Source: JANRJY01 sp033763735 | Lineage (GTDB): Bacteria; Bacteroidota; Bacteroidia; Cytophagales; UBA9547 | Reading direction: 5' to 3' | Assembly (NCBI GenBank): GCA_033763735.1 | Contig: JANRJY010000020.1 | Coordinates: 1-64,000, forward strand | DNA: 64,000 nt | In this document: positions 44,701 to 53,065 of the stretch, one piece after another | Layout: each line of letters begins with the position of its first letter | Numbering within the stretch: position 1 is the stretch's first letter | Made by a program: the position numbers and the translations under genes | Notes under the pieces: model-generated | The model's database searches: none | What the model was told of the DNA's origin: nothing | Seen by the model: only the letters and a program-made list of their open reading frames with translations

Positions 44701-44945
44701 ATTAAAGAACTTTGCAAAAAAATAAAGTGAACACCATCATATTTAATTAAACCATATTCAGTAGCAAACCAAGTATAACCGAAAGAATCTCTAAGAATAC
44801 AATGTACTAATCTTGAATGACTTCTTTCAGGCATTTTTATAACATCAACCTGCCTGAACTTCACAACATTTTCACTATATGAAAGCTTAAAAACAAAGGT
44901 TAATAGGAACAAAAAGTATAGGATTTTACTTTGAACAAAATGCAT
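41706..44945 (-). CDS. Periplasmic-sensing histidine kinase (Reg_prop/Y_Y_Y)
   Basis: This 1079-residue protein has a signal peptide (ILYFLFLLTFVFKLSYS), propeller repeats (about 30-690; blades such as GYTWFATEYGLIKYDG and LWIGTSNGLLRYD), a Y_Y_Y domain (about 710-780, YAYKIENYDKDWI), a membrane helix (WFKLILLGLFFLSVYIYF), and a coiled coil. HisKA follows with H865 in SHDMKAPLNRAIGL, then HATPase_c (NLISNAIKFSPE; NGPGF; GLGLSIVKTLVEAM). Unlike the regulator at 1294-5964 it has no receiver or DNA-binding domain, so it must signal to a separate response regulator that is not encoded beside it. It is divergent from the Gfo/Idh/MocA gene and upstream of GH27. Confidence 0.92.
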   Translation of the reverse strand: MHFVQSKILYFLFLLTFVFKLSYSENVVKFRQVDVIKMPERSHSRLVHCILRDSFGYTWFATEYGLIKYDGVHFIFLQSSLIQSSICFQMVEDEDKILWIGTSNGLLRYDLKTDSVSLHSEPLNSQGVCSTDFITRLYNNGDEIIFLGLLSGMGRFNKKTRKFSLVTTTKNNKEVGWINHWSMVSFVKSPEDIFYISSQTDGLFKIEKGKNRYEPFPLIDPETKDTVKQLRDLCLVDNYLWIGTEKRGIYLMDINTQEIKHILLNKTKKDRNQSQVTWMQYIHRNDGEIWITTEEGAYSISIDYKTKNVNNRKIDLEKLSNEKIYYLYPIDSNNYWIGYEKGVIYASFEPPVINFHPKFRRINKKSYYIPFKGPNSKYGVIFSDSIFFYNSNDEIYFKTNIEIKRTNEVINSVSWVRDSIVWINTPDGIVSVNTKNGNTVSHPIKINGKAIEIWTINEIDNKIWIGNNSHGLIIYDPQSRTFEQYKNNPNDSNSLRQNFIGPIKYHKAKYYIGTTDGTQIFNPISKKFTNFNSTIYLRNTKRVLVPWSYFFDKDEKLWLSSEFGLYTYDEKENKMKYEFMDETETVIKNIIQDEYDNMWFATAHKIYMLNAKTRLINNVSDNFDIETKFGEHLIKTNNGKIWIGSDDGVLEVNTKIAQLKSKKWSVFINNFFINNIKIHPSDTSSILKKDFVLYPNITLNYDQNNFQFDFVMLNYDKASENRYAYKIENYDKDWIMSDNRNTAYYTNMPPGKYIIRIKGSNYLGEWSEYEAAYNLEIIPAWWQTIWFKLILLGLFFLSVYIYFRYRTWTLVKRNELLKIKIKERTKEIEVQQEEIIAINEELKSTNDYLTRMNQEKSDLISIVSHDMKAPLNRAIGLTDILYSEAETFKDHQKMILEKLKKELSDEKALITDILTIEEATEQIRQTKTTEIQLDKFISEIIIGFMTVADAKNIKLKLEVKSENVLINVEKTALKRILDNLISNAIKFSPENKQVIVVIEKLGPHAYCRIIDNGPGFSVQDKLNLFKKYAKLSAKPTAGESSTGLGLSIVKTLVEAMNGKIELQDNPEGGAIFILIFQAN

Positions 44946-45049
44946 TAAAAACGCTTCTCAATTGTAATTATTCAAAAAAATGTAAATTTCACTGATAATA
45001 CGGATAATTATAGATGTTGTTTATTTAATATTACGTTTTAATTAATGGT

Positions 45050-46039
45050 ATGTTAAAAATTGGAGTTTGCGGAGCCGGCTATTTAGGTAAAATTCATATT
45101 CAACAATGGAAAGAAATTAATGGGATTGAGTTAGTTGGATTTTATGATCCTAATGAAAATAATGCTAAAGAAGCGGAGAATAAGTTTAATACAAAATCGT
45201 ATAAGTCTGAAGATGAACTAATTGCCAATTGTAATGCTATTGATATTGTTACCATTACTAAGGAACATTTCAGAATTGCAGAAAAGTGCTTACTTGCAGG
45301 TAAGCATGTTTTTATTGAAAAACCCGTTACGGAAACCCTCAATCAAGCAGAAAAGTTATTGGAACTCGAAAAAAGCACCAAACTTAAAATACAAATAGGA
45401 CATATTGAACGATTTAACCCCACTTTTAAAGTAGCTACAGCATTCGGCTTACACCCAATGTTTATTGAATCGCACCGTTTGGCTGAATTTAGCCAAAGAG
45501 GCACTGACGTATCTGTAATTCTTGATTTGATGATTCATGACATTGATATTGTGTTGAAAATCGTAAAATCACCGGTGAAATTTATCAGTGCAAGTGGTGT
45601 ATCAATCGTGAGTGGCAATCCTGATATTGCCAATGCACGAATTGAATTTGAAAACGGATGCACTGCCAACTTAACTGCAAGTAGAATATCGCTTAGAAAG
45701 GAAAGAAAAATGCGCATTTTCCAGCGAGATGCGTATATTTTGGTTGATTTTTTAAATAAGATAACAGAAAAATTTTCGTTAGAAGATGAAAAAGCGGGTT
45801 TCAATCCTTTCCAGTTTGTTATTGACACCGGCAGGGAACGCAAGGCAGTAAAAATGGACAAACCGACTGTGCCCAGTACCAATGCCATGCGAGCCGAACT
45901 TGAATCGTTTGCCAATGCAATTATAAAAAATACACCCACAGAAGTTAGCTTAACTGATGGCTACAATGCGTTGAAATTGGCACATTTAGTGTTAGATCAA
46001 ATTAAAGAAAAAGAAGAAAAATTCCTTTTACAATCATGA
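45050..46039 (+). CDS. Gfo/Idh/MocA family oxidoreductase
   Basis: This 329-residue protein has the NAD(P) fold start IGVCGAGYLGKIHIQQW, the family motif HVFIEKPVT (EKP), and the C-terminal half with DLMIHDIDIVLKI (a His in the active-site region). The family oxidises, reduces or epimerises sugars and similar hydroxy compounds; the substrate here is unknown. It is the first gene of a tight operon: it overlaps the methyltransferase (ATGA) and continues to LptF/G, DUF502 and a receiver protein. A weak TACGTTTT element precedes it. ATG 45050; an in-frame ATG at 45044 would add only two residues. Confidence 0.88.
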   Translation: MLKIGVCGAGYLGKIHIQQWKEINGIELVGFYDPNENNAKEAENKFNTKSYKSEDELIANCNAIDIVTITKEHFRIAEKCLLAGKHVFIEKPVTETLNQAEKLLELEKSTKLKIQIGHIERFNPTFKVATAFGLHPMFIESHRLAEFSQRGTDVSVILDLMIHDIDIVLKIVKSPVKFISASGVSIVSGNPDIANARIEFENGCTANLTASRISLRKERKMRIFQRDAYILVDFLNKITEKFSLEDEKAGFNPFQFVIDTGRERKAVKMDKPTVPSTNAMRAELESFANAIIKNTPTEVSLTDGYNALKLAHLVLDQIKEKEEKFLLQS

Positions 46040-46581
46040 AGCTGCTTGACCGAATCCTCCAAAATTGGCGAATAGCAAAAGCTAAACCATTTATCCCCAA
46101 TGAAGCTGAAGTACTGGATATTGGTTGTTTTGATGGTGCTTTATTTGAAAAATTGAATAAAAAATTGACATTCGGAGTCGGTATTGATCCACTTGTTCAA
46201 CCTAAATTAACTGATAAATATCGGTTAATTAATGGCTATTTTCCGGATGGTCTCAACAAATACTCACAGTTTCATGCTATTACTTTACTCGCTGTGCTTG
46301 AGCATATTCCGTCAGATATAATTGATAATTTTGCGTTATCTTGTTATCAATATTTATATCCTAAAGGGAAATTGATTATTACTGTTCCTCATAAAAATGT
46401 AGATCGAATTTTGGAAATTTTATTGAAATTAAAACTTATTCATGGAATGTCATTGGAAGAGCATCATGGGTTCGATATTAATAATACACCGCAAATATTT
46501 GAAAAGGCTGGTTTAAAGTTGATTCACAAAAGCACATTTCAATTAGGATTAAATAACCTGTTTGTTTTTGAAAAACCTTAA
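46036..46581 (+). CDS. Class I SAM-dependent methyltransferase
   Basis: This 181-residue protein has SAM-binding motif I as VLDIGCFDGALFEKL (about 29-43) and a motif near HAITLLAVLEHIP (about 78-90), a typical small class I fold of the Methyltransf_11/23 type. The methyl acceptor is unknown. It overlaps the preceding oxidoreductase by 4 bases and is followed by LptF/G after one base, so the set is translated together. A role in cell-envelope lipid or sugar modification is possible but not shown. Confidence 0.82.
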   Translation: MKLLDRILQNWRIAKAKPFIPNEAEVLDIGCFDGALFEKLNKKLTFGVGIDPLVQPKLTDKYRLINGYFPDGLNKYSQFHAITLLAVLEHIPSDIIDNFALSCYQYLYPKGKLIITVPHKNVDRILEILLKLKLIHGMSLEEHHGFDINNTPQIFEKAGLKLIHKSTFQLGLNNLFVFEKP

Positions 46582-46582
46582 T

Positions 46583-47668
46583 ATGTTGAAGTTTAAGATA
46601 TTAGACAAGTATATTTTACGCAAATACCTAAGTGCATTTTTATTTGTTGTGTTTATTGCTGTTACAGTTATTTGTGTAATAGACTATACCGAAAAGAATG
46701 AAGATTTTTTAACAAAAAAGGCGCCTTTCAAAGAAATTATTTTCACCTACTATTTCAACTTTATACCTTATTTGGTTAACCTGATTTCACCCATTTTAGT
46801 GTTTATTGCTACGGTATTTGTAACAGCAAGACTTGCAGGCCGCACAGAAATAATAGCCATATTGAGTGCAGGAGTTAGTTTTGCAAGAATATTGAGACCC
46901 TATTTGATCGGTTCTACATTTATTGCCATAATTATATTTTATATGTATGGTTGGGTAATTCCGCGTGCAAGCAAAATTCGGCATGGTTTTGAAAATGTGT
47001 ATGTACGGGGGCAATTTTATTATGACAAGCGCAATGTACATATGAGAGTTGGTCCTAAGTCGTACGTGTATATCGAAAGTTATAACAACACCATAAATGC
47101 AGGTTATCAGGTGACTTTGGAAATTATTGACAGTAACAAATTGCTTGAGAAAATTTCATGTAACCGTATACTCTGGTTACCCGATAATCAGAAATGGCGA
47201 TTGGAAATGTATCGAAGACATACTTTTAATGGACTTCAAGAAACCCAAAGCAGAGGAGATCATTTGGATACAACTTTAAATCTTACTCCTAAGGACTTTG
47301 AAACGCAGCATATGCTGTACGAACAATTAACCATTGATGAACTCAATGCACACATTCAATTATTGGAAGAAAGGGGAGCCGAAGGCGTAGAGCCATATAA
47401 AATAGAAAAGTATGAAAGATTTACCTATCCTTTTGCCATCATTATTTTAACGATTATTGGTGTAATTGTGTCCGCTCGAAAATCGAGAGGCGGTGTAGGG
47501 TTGCAAATCGCTTTGGGCTTTTTAATGGCATTTGTTTATGTTATTTTTGTGATTATAGGTCGAAACATTGCTAATGTCGGAACAATAGATCCTTCACTTA
47601 GTGCATGGATTCCAAATATTGTATTTGCATTAATAGGATTGGTCATGTATATTCGTTTGCCCAAATAA
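46583..47668 (+). CDS. LptF/LptG family permease
   Basis: The protein has 361 residues from ATG 46583; the frame opens at a TTG inside the methyltransferase. It has an N-terminal membrane pair (LRKYLSAFLFVVFIAVTVICVIDY; IVPYLVNLISP-like), a large periplasmic part (about 130-260), and three C-terminal helices ending in the YIRLPK tail. This is the YjgP/YjgQ (LptF/G) family that extracts lipopolysaccharide from the inner membrane with LptB. Only one paralogue is encoded here; the partner must lie elsewhere. The length fits the family (about 360). Confidence 0.9.
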   Translation: MLKFKILDKYILRKYLSAFLFVVFIAVTVICVIDYTEKNEDFLTKKAPFKEIIFTYYFNFIPYLVNLISPILVFIATVFVTARLAGRTEIIAILSAGVSFARILRPYLIGSTFIAIIIFYMYGWVIPRASKIRHGFENVYVRGQFYYDKRNVHMRVGPKSYVYIESYNNTINAGYQVTLEIIDSNKLLEKISCNRILWLPDNQKWRLEMYRRHTFNGLQETQSRGDHLDTTLNLTPKDFETQHMLYEQLTIDELNAHIQLLEERGAEGVEPYKIEKYERFTYPFAIIILTIIGVIVSARKSRGGVGLQIALGFLMAFVYVIFVIIGRNIANVGTIDPSLSAWIPNIVFALIGLVMYIRLPK

Positions 47669-47670
47669 CT

Positions 47671-48228
47671 ATGGAAAATATCCCTATTGTAAAACGACTT
47701 ATTTCATATTTCCTTCGGGGGTTGATTTTGGTTGCACCTATTTTTGTTACAATTTTAATTATAGTTCGCAGTTTGGAGTGGCTGGATGGGTTGATTCCAA
47801 TAGACATACCCGGAATTGGAATTCTAATAATTTTTGTATCAATAACGATACTTGGTTCACTCACAACTACTTTTATTGTGAAACCCATTTTTGAAGTACT
47901 AAACACTGTGATGGAAAATGTGCCGGGGGTCAATTTTATTTTCAAATCCCTAAAAGATGTAATCAATGCATTTGGAGGAAATAGTAAGTTCAAAACCCCT
48001 GTTTTGGTCACGATTGATAAAAACTCCGAAATCAAAAGAATCGGATTTATAACCGAAAGCGATCTTAAAGAGTTGAATTTAGAAAACCAAGTGGCAGTGT
48101 ATTTTCCTGATTCATATGGACTTACAGGCAATTTGTATGTAGTACCTAAAGAAAGTGTATCTATACTTAATATATCTTCGTCAGAAGCCATGAAGTTTAT
48201 CATTTCTGGAGGCGTAACCGGTTTGTAG
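47671..48228 (+). CDS. DUF502 membrane protein
   Basis: The protein has 185 residues from ATG 47671, two bases after the LptF/G stop (the frame itself is open further upstream). It has a two-helix N-terminus (ISYFLRGLILVAPIFVTILIIVRSL; IPGIGILIIFVSITILGSLTT), then the DUF502 core (MENVPGVNFIFKSLKDVINAFGGNSKFKTPVLV...VYFPDSYGLTGNLYVVPKESV). Function unknown; conserved across bacteria and often encoded near envelope genes, which fits this operon. Confidence 0.9.
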   Translation: MENIPIVKRLISYFLRGLILVAPIFVTILIIVRSLEWLDGLIPIDIPGIGILIIFVSITILGSLTTTFIVKPIFEVLNTVMENVPGVNFIFKSLKDVINAFGGNSKFKTPVLVTIDKNSEIKRIGFITESDLKELNLENQVAVYFPDSYGLTGNLYVVPKESVSILNISSSEAMKFIISGGVTGL

Positions 48229-48258
48229 TTTTAATTTTTCACTTATAAATATTTATCC

Positions 48259-48792
48259 ATGAATAAGTTAGTAAAGAATTTGATTTTTGTGTTGGACAAT
48301 GAGAAAAAACATAGCGATTTGCTTCAAAAACATCTCGTTCAAAAAGGATTTGAAGTGCACACCTATGCAAATAGCAATGATTTGTTTTCGCATTTGAATA
48401 GGCAATTGCCAGAAATTATTTTTCTGGATTACCACATATCGCAAAATGAATTCAAAAAAGGAACTGATGTGCTTATTTCGCTAAAAGAGAAGTTTCCGAA
48501 AATAGAGGTTGTGATGTATGCCGGAGATGATAATTTGGAAGTGGCTACGGATACAATTAAGCATGGCGCTTATGATTACATTATTAAAGGAAGAACTTCG
48601 GTTCACAAAGCAGAAATCATTGCTGAAAACATTCGCGAAAAAAACAATCACGTTAGGGAAATGCTAAAATACCGATTGGCTACTTTTCTATTAATTGGCG
48701 CTTTGGGTTTGTTCACAATAATCACATTTGGGCTTTGGAAAGCCGGTGTTTTTACTGATTATGATGTGCATGGAGAAGATTTTATGAAATAG
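48259..48792 (+). CDS. Membrane-anchored receiver-domain protein, active site partly lost
   Basis: This 177-residue protein has an N-terminal receiver (about 6-125) with the phospho-acceptor D57 (FLDYHIS) and K110 (YIIKG). The acidic pair is D13-N14 instead of two acids, and the switch Ser/Thr is replaced by A88 (VVMYAGDD). A membrane helix follows at about 141-163 (ATFLLIGALGLFTIITFGLW) and a short tail. Such a tethered receiver with no output domain is unusual and may act as a phosphate sink or a non-phosphorylated scaffold. It follows LptF/G and DUF502 in the same operon. Confidence 0.8.
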   Translation: MNKLVKNLIFVLDNEKKHSDLLQKHLVQKGFEVHTYANSNDLFSHLNRQLPEIIFLDYHISQNEFKKGTDVLISLKEKFPKIEVVMYAGDDNLEVATDTIKHGAYDYIIKGRTSVHKAEIIAENIREKNNHVREMLKYRLATFLLIGALGLFTIITFGLWKAGVFTDYDVHGEDFMK

Positions 48793-48800
48793 TTTGATTT

Positions 48801-48841
48801 TAAGAGATTTGACAAATTCAATAAAGTTGTCAAATCTCTTA
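48801..48841. terminator. Terminator between convergent operons
   Basis: TAAGAGATTTGACAA (48801-48815) and TTGTCAAATCTCTTA (48827-48841) form a perfect 15-bp stem with an 11-base loop, located between the receiver gene and the convergent fatty-acid gene. The flanks are T- and A-rich. Confidence 0.75.
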
Positions 48842-48847
48842 TCTATT

Positions 48848-51238
48848 TTAATTTCTTAAAGGTTTACCTGTATTAAGCATATGCTGAATACGCTCCAGTG
48901 TTTTCTTTTCGCCACACAGAGATACAAAAGCTTCTCTTTCCAAATCCAATAAATATTGCTCACTTACATTTTGTGGGTACGACAAATCTCCACCACACAT
49001 TACGTAGGCAAGTTTTTGTGATATTTTCATGTCGTACTCTGTGATGTAATTTCCTCTTAACATCGAAGCAGCACCGGTGTAAAACATTGCCATACCCCCT
49101 TTTCCCTGGACACGTATATCTTTGCGTTCCACAGGTTTGGTATAACCTGCATTGGCAAGTTCCAACACTTCTTCTTTGGCAATTAATATCTGACGATTGC
49201 GATTTACTACAATTTTGTCCTGAGGACGAAGTACTTTATTTTCGAGAGCTTCATAAGCAGAAGTACTCACTTTTGCTGTGGCAATATTCATGTACATATT
49301 GGCAAGCGTGTTATATTCCGGGTCGTCTTTTTCGTATGCATCAGCTGCTCTTAGCGTGAATTCTTTGCTACCTCCTCCTGCAGGGATTAATCCAACGCCA
49401 AACTCAACTAAGCCTATATAAAGCTCCGCATGAGCCACTGCAACATCTGCATGTAAAGTAAGCTCACAGCCGCCACCAAGGGCCATATTATGAGGTGCCA
49501 CAACTACAGGTATTGATGAGTACCGTGCTCTCATCATTGCTTTTTGAAACACACTCACCATCATGTGAATTTCGTCCCATTCTTGCTCCATAGCGTACAT
49601 TAACAGCATAGCTAAGTTAGCTCCAACCGAAAAGTTAGCACCTTCGTTAGCAACTACAAGTCCTGCATGGTTTTTTTCAGCAATTTCTATGGATTTATTT
49701 AATGCCATAATTACCTCTCCACCCAATGTGTTCATTTTAGAACGGAATTCAAGGTTTAGAACGCCATCACCAATGTCTAAGAGCACAGCACCCGGATTTT
49801 CCCATACTTTTTTGGTTTCGCGGATATTATCCAATATTATAAATGCTTCTGTACCAGGAATTACTTTGTAAGATTTTGTGGAAATATCATAATAACATTT
49901 TTTGCCATTTTCAGTTCTGTAAAATTTGTCCACTGTTTTTGCCCAGTCTGCAACAGGTTTTCCAATTTTTTCGGCTATGGCAATTCCTTCCTTTACACCT
50001 ATGGCATCCCATATTTCAAATGGACCAATTTCCCAACCAAATCCTGCTTTGAGTGCATCATCTATTTTGTATAAATCATCTGAAATTTCAGGTATTCTAT
50101 TACTTACATAGCTGAATAACCCACCAAAACTTAATCGATAAAACTCAGCAGCCACGTCCGTTCCTGAAACTAATACTTTAAATCTTTTTGGCAAATCTTC
50201 GATGGATTTGGTTGCTTCTAAAGTGGCAAATTTTGATTTTACCTGAGGTACATATTCAAGTGTGGTTAAGTTTAGAGAAAGTATTTCGGAACCTTTTTCG
50301 GTTTTTACTTTTTTATAAAATCCTTGACCGGTTTTATCACCCAACCATTTATTTTCAAGCATTTTTTTCAAATAAGCAGGGAGTTCAAACAAACTACGCG
50401 ACTCATCTTTGGTACAAGCTGCATACAGGTTGTCCGACACTTTGGCAAGAGTATCCAAGCCAACTACATCTGCTGTTCTGAAAGTAGCTGATTTTGGCCT
50501 TCCAATAACCGGACCGGTAAGTTTGTCCACGTCTTCCACGGTAAGTCCGAGTTTTACAACCGAATGCAACAACTCCATCATTCCATATATGCCTACTCTA
50601 TTAGCAATAAAAGCAGGGGTGTCTTTACATAAAACCGGAATTTTTCCTAAATACAAATCAGCATAATGCATAAAGAATGATACCACATCAGGAGCAGTTT
50701 TAGCGGTAGGAATTACTTCAAATAATTTTAAATATCTGGGAGGATTAAAAAAGTGTGTTCCACAAAAGTGTGCTTGAAAATCATCTGATCTGCCATCAAT
50801 CATCAAATGAATGGGTATACCGGATGTGTTGGATGTGATTAAAGTGCCTGGTTTGCGATATTTTTCAACTTCTGCAAACACACTTTTTTTAATTTCAAGG
50901 TTTTCTACTACTGCTTCAATTATCCAGTCGCATTCAGCTATTTTGGACATATCATCAGTAAAGTTTCCGGTTTTTATTCTGGAAACAAACGATTTTTTAT
51001 AAATAGGTGATGGATTTGATTTCAAAACGCCATCCAAAGCAGTGTTTACAATTCTGTTTTTTACCAATTTGTGATCCAATGCAAGTCCTTTAGCTTGTTC
51101 CTCAGGTGTAAGTTCCTTTGGTGCAATGTCTAAGAGTAATACTTCAAGACCGATATTTGCAAAATGGCATGCAATTCGGCTTCCCATAACCCCTGAACCG
51201 AGTACTGCTGCTTTTTTTATAATTCTGTTTGTGGACAT
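48848..51238 (-). CDS. 3-hydroxyacyl-CoA dehydrogenase/enoyl-CoA hydratase fusion
   Basis: This 796-residue protein starts with the NAD-binding motif AAVLGSGVMGSRIACHFANIG, followed by the 3HCDH domains (GTHFFNPPRYLKLFEVIPT; KDTPAFIANRVGIYG). The crotonase fold is in the C-terminal half (about 500-700) with VVVAPHNMALGGGCELTLHAD and GLVEFGVGLIPAGGGSKE. The dehydrogenase precedes the hydratase, as in FadN-like proteins and the reverse of E. coli FadB. It performs two steps of beta-oxidation in the cytoplasm. The thiolase and acyl-CoA dehydrogenase that usually join it are not adjacent. ATG 51238. Confidence 0.93.
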   Translation of the reverse strand: MSTNRIIKKAAVLGSGVMGSRIACHFANIGLEVLLLDIAPKELTPEEQAKGLALDHKLVKNRIVNTALDGVLKSNPSPIYKKSFVSRIKTGNFTDDMSKIAECDWIIEAVVENLEIKKSVFAEVEKYRKPGTLITSNTSGIPIHLMIDGRSDDFQAHFCGTHFFNPPRYLKLFEVIPTAKTAPDVVSFFMHYADLYLGKIPVLCKDTPAFIANRVGIYGMMELLHSVVKLGLTVEDVDKLTGPVIGRPKSATFRTADVVGLDTLAKVSDNLYAACTKDESRSLFELPAYLKKMLENKWLGDKTGQGFYKKVKTEKGSEILSLNLTTLEYVPQVKSKFATLEATKSIEDLPKRFKVLVSGTDVAAEFYRLSFGGLFSYVSNRIPEISDDLYKIDDALKAGFGWEIGPFEIWDAIGVKEGIAIAEKIGKPVADWAKTVDKFYRTENGKKCYYDISTKSYKVIPGTEAFIILDNIRETKKVWENPGAVLLDIGDGVLNLEFRSKMNTLGGEVIMALNKSIEIAEKNHAGLVVANEGANFSVGANLAMLLMYAMEQEWDEIHMMVSVFQKAMMRARYSSIPVVVAPHNMALGGGCELTLHADVAVAHAELYIGLVEFGVGLIPAGGGSKEFTLRAADAYEKDDPEYNTLANMYMNIATAKVSTSAYEALENKVLRPQDKIVVNRNRQILIAKEEVLELANAGYTKPVERKDIRVQGKGGMAMFYTGAASMLRGNYITEYDMKISQKLAYVMCGGDLSYPQNVSEQYLLDLEREAFVSLCGEKKTLERIQHMLNTGKPLRN

Positions 51239-51476
51239 ATTTATATAAATTAAACGTTGACGCTCAATATGTTTTCAAAAGTAAAATTTTATTTTAATCA
51301 ATTATACCTATTATACTGTTTCACAAAAAAATAAGTTTGTTTTTATTCTGTATTTTTTCAAGAATTTGTTGTACTTATTCTGACGTAATATTTTCTTAAC
51401 TTATGAATAACCTATTTGCAAAGGCATTGCGTAAGAGTACTCAATATTAAAATTTAATTAATTTAAATAGAGGGAG

Positions 51477-51605
51477 ATGAAAAATAAAGCTATATTAATT
51501 GGATTGGCAATGTTGATATTGGGAATGTCGGCATGTGCTCCTATGCGAGTGTGTCCAACTTATTTGAAAAACACTAAGAATATTAACGAAATCAAAAAGG
51601 TATAA
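51477..51605 (+). CDS. 42-residue lipoprotein
   Basis: This small ORF follows an A/G-rich ribosome-binding stretch (GAGGGAG at 51470-51476). MKNKAILIGLAMLILGMSAC is a lipoprotein signal with the Cys of the lipobox at residue 20, followed by APMRVCPTYLKNTKNINEIKKV, leaving a 23-residue mature peptide with one further Cys. Lipid attachment and membrane location are inferred. It lies 43 bases upstream of dcd on the same strand. Confidence 0.6.
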   Translation: MKNKAILIGLAMLILGMSACAPMRVCPTYLKNTKNINEIKKV

Positions 51606-51648
51606 AAAAAATGCATAGTTTTGGAGGCCTTAATTTTAAGGCCTCGCT

Positions 51649-52185
51649 ATGATATTAACAGACAAACAAATACTTGAAGAAATTCAGAAAGGGACTATTC
51701 TAGTAGATCCTTTTGATCTTTCGTGCTTAGGCACCAACTCATACGATGTACATTTAGGTCCATTTTTAGGATTATACAACGACCGTGTGCTCGATGCCAA
51801 AAAACATAATAAAATTGAAGTTTTTGAAATTCCGGAAAGTGGATTTGTGTTAGAACCTAATACACTTTACTTAGGGGTAACTAAAGAATATACCGAAACT
51901 CATGCACATGTGCCCTTTTTGGAAGGAAAATCCAGCGTGGGGCGTTTGGGAATTGACATCCATGCAACTGCTGGTAAAGGTGATGTAGGATTTTGTAATA
52001 AATGGACATTGGAAATATCAGTAAAACAGCACGTTAGGGTGTACGCCAATATGCCTATCGGGCAGTTGATTTACTTTAAGGTGGAAGGCAATATAGAAAA
52101 TTTGTACAACAAAAAACCAAATGCTAAATACAACCAACGCTCAGACTATCCGGTGGAGAGTATGATGTGGAAGAACAAATTTTAG
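51649..52185 (+). CDS. dcd: dCTP deaminase
   Basis: This 178-residue protein has the core VPFLEGKSSVGRLGIDIHATAGKGDVGFCNKWTLEISV, typical of Dcd, with the Ser/Arg pair (KSSVGR) and the Glu of TLEI. The C-terminal AKYNQRSDYPVESMMW is the trimer-closing tail. It deaminates dCTP to dUTP, feeding dTTP synthesis. The length fits the family. ATG 51649. Close upstream is the small lipoprotein gene. Confidence 0.92.
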   Translation: MILTDKQILEEIQKGTILVDPFDLSCLGTNSYDVHLGPFLGLYNDRVLDAKKHNKIEVFEIPESGFVLEPNTLYLGVTKEYTETHAHVPFLEGKSSVGRLGIDIHATAGKGDVGFCNKWTLEISVKQHVRVYANMPIGQLIYFKVEGNIENLYNKKPNAKYNQRSDYPVESMMWKNKF

Positions 52186-52251
52186 TTAGCGATTGGCATT
52201 TTAATATATTTATTTTAAAACATTTAACATTCATAATTTAATATTTCAAAA

Positions 52252-52887
52252 ATGGATTTCATTAAAGATTTTATCGACATTTTTTTGCATTTGGATAAGC
52301 ACCTTGCAGATATAATAAGCCAATATGGTGTAGCAACGTATGGAATATTGTTTGCTATTATATTTATAGAAACGGGGTTAATAATTATGCCTTTTCTTCC
52401 CGGTGATTCTTTGCTTTTTGTTGCCGGATATTTTGCAGCACAGGGCAGTTTGAACATTTCTTTTTTAATTATTCTATTATTTATTGCAGCTGTAATTGGG
52501 GATACCCTTAATTATATGGCAGGCAAGTACTTTGGAATGAAAGTATTAGAATGGAAGCTGCCTTTTGTGAAAGAAGAATATTTCATCAAAACACAAGCAT
52601 TTTATGCCAAGCATGGACCCAAAACGATCATTTTTGCCCGATTCATACCTATTATCCGCACATTTGCGCCTTTTGTAGCGGGTGTTGGCAAAATGGATTA
52701 TAGGGTATTTATTACTTATAATATTATTGGCGGAGCTGTATGGGTATTATTACTGTTACTTGCCGGATACTTTTTTGGAGATATTCCAATTGTTAAGAAA
52801 AACTTTGAATTGGTGATATTCGGAATTATATTTTTATCAATACTTCCACCAATAGTAGAGTTGATAAGGAGTAAAATAAAAGGTTGA
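52252..52887 (+). CDS. DedA family membrane protein
   Basis: This 211-residue protein has FLPGDSLLFVAGYFA, KHGPKTIIFARFIPIIRTFAPFVAGVGKMDYRVF and five hydrophobic segments, a clear DedA family member. It is a paralogue of the protein at 31256-31903 but not adjacent to it. Likely an undecaprenyl-phosphate or lipid flippase. ATG 52252, AT-rich upstream with no recognised promoter. No terminator is seen after the stop. Confidence 0.92.
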   Translation: MDFIKDFIDIFLHLDKHLADIISQYGVATYGILFAIIFIETGLIIMPFLPGDSLLFVAGYFAAQGSLNISFLIILLFIAAVIGDTLNYMAGKYFGMKVLEWKLPFVKEEYFIKTQAFYAKHGPKTIIFARFIPIIRTFAPFVAGVGKMDYRVFITYNIIGGAVWVLLLLLAGYFFGDIPIVKKNFELVIFGIIFLSILPPIVELIRSKIKG

Positions 52888-53065
52888 TAACATAAAAATG
52901 AACATTAATATAATTTTTTTTATTCCAGAAGTCTAAATTTTAATAATTGCCATCGGCTCGCATAAGCGCTGACTAAATTATAGACCTTAAATAAATCAGT
53001 AAAACCTCTCTATTTTATTAATAAGAAAATGCCAAATATTATTAATCAAAATGGACTAATATTAA

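Noticed and set aside
47643..48203. 186-codon minus-strand frame opposite the DUF502 gene
   Set aside because: The antisense frame is long only by the low stop-codon chance on that strand; DUF502 on the plus strand fits a conserved family and the operon.
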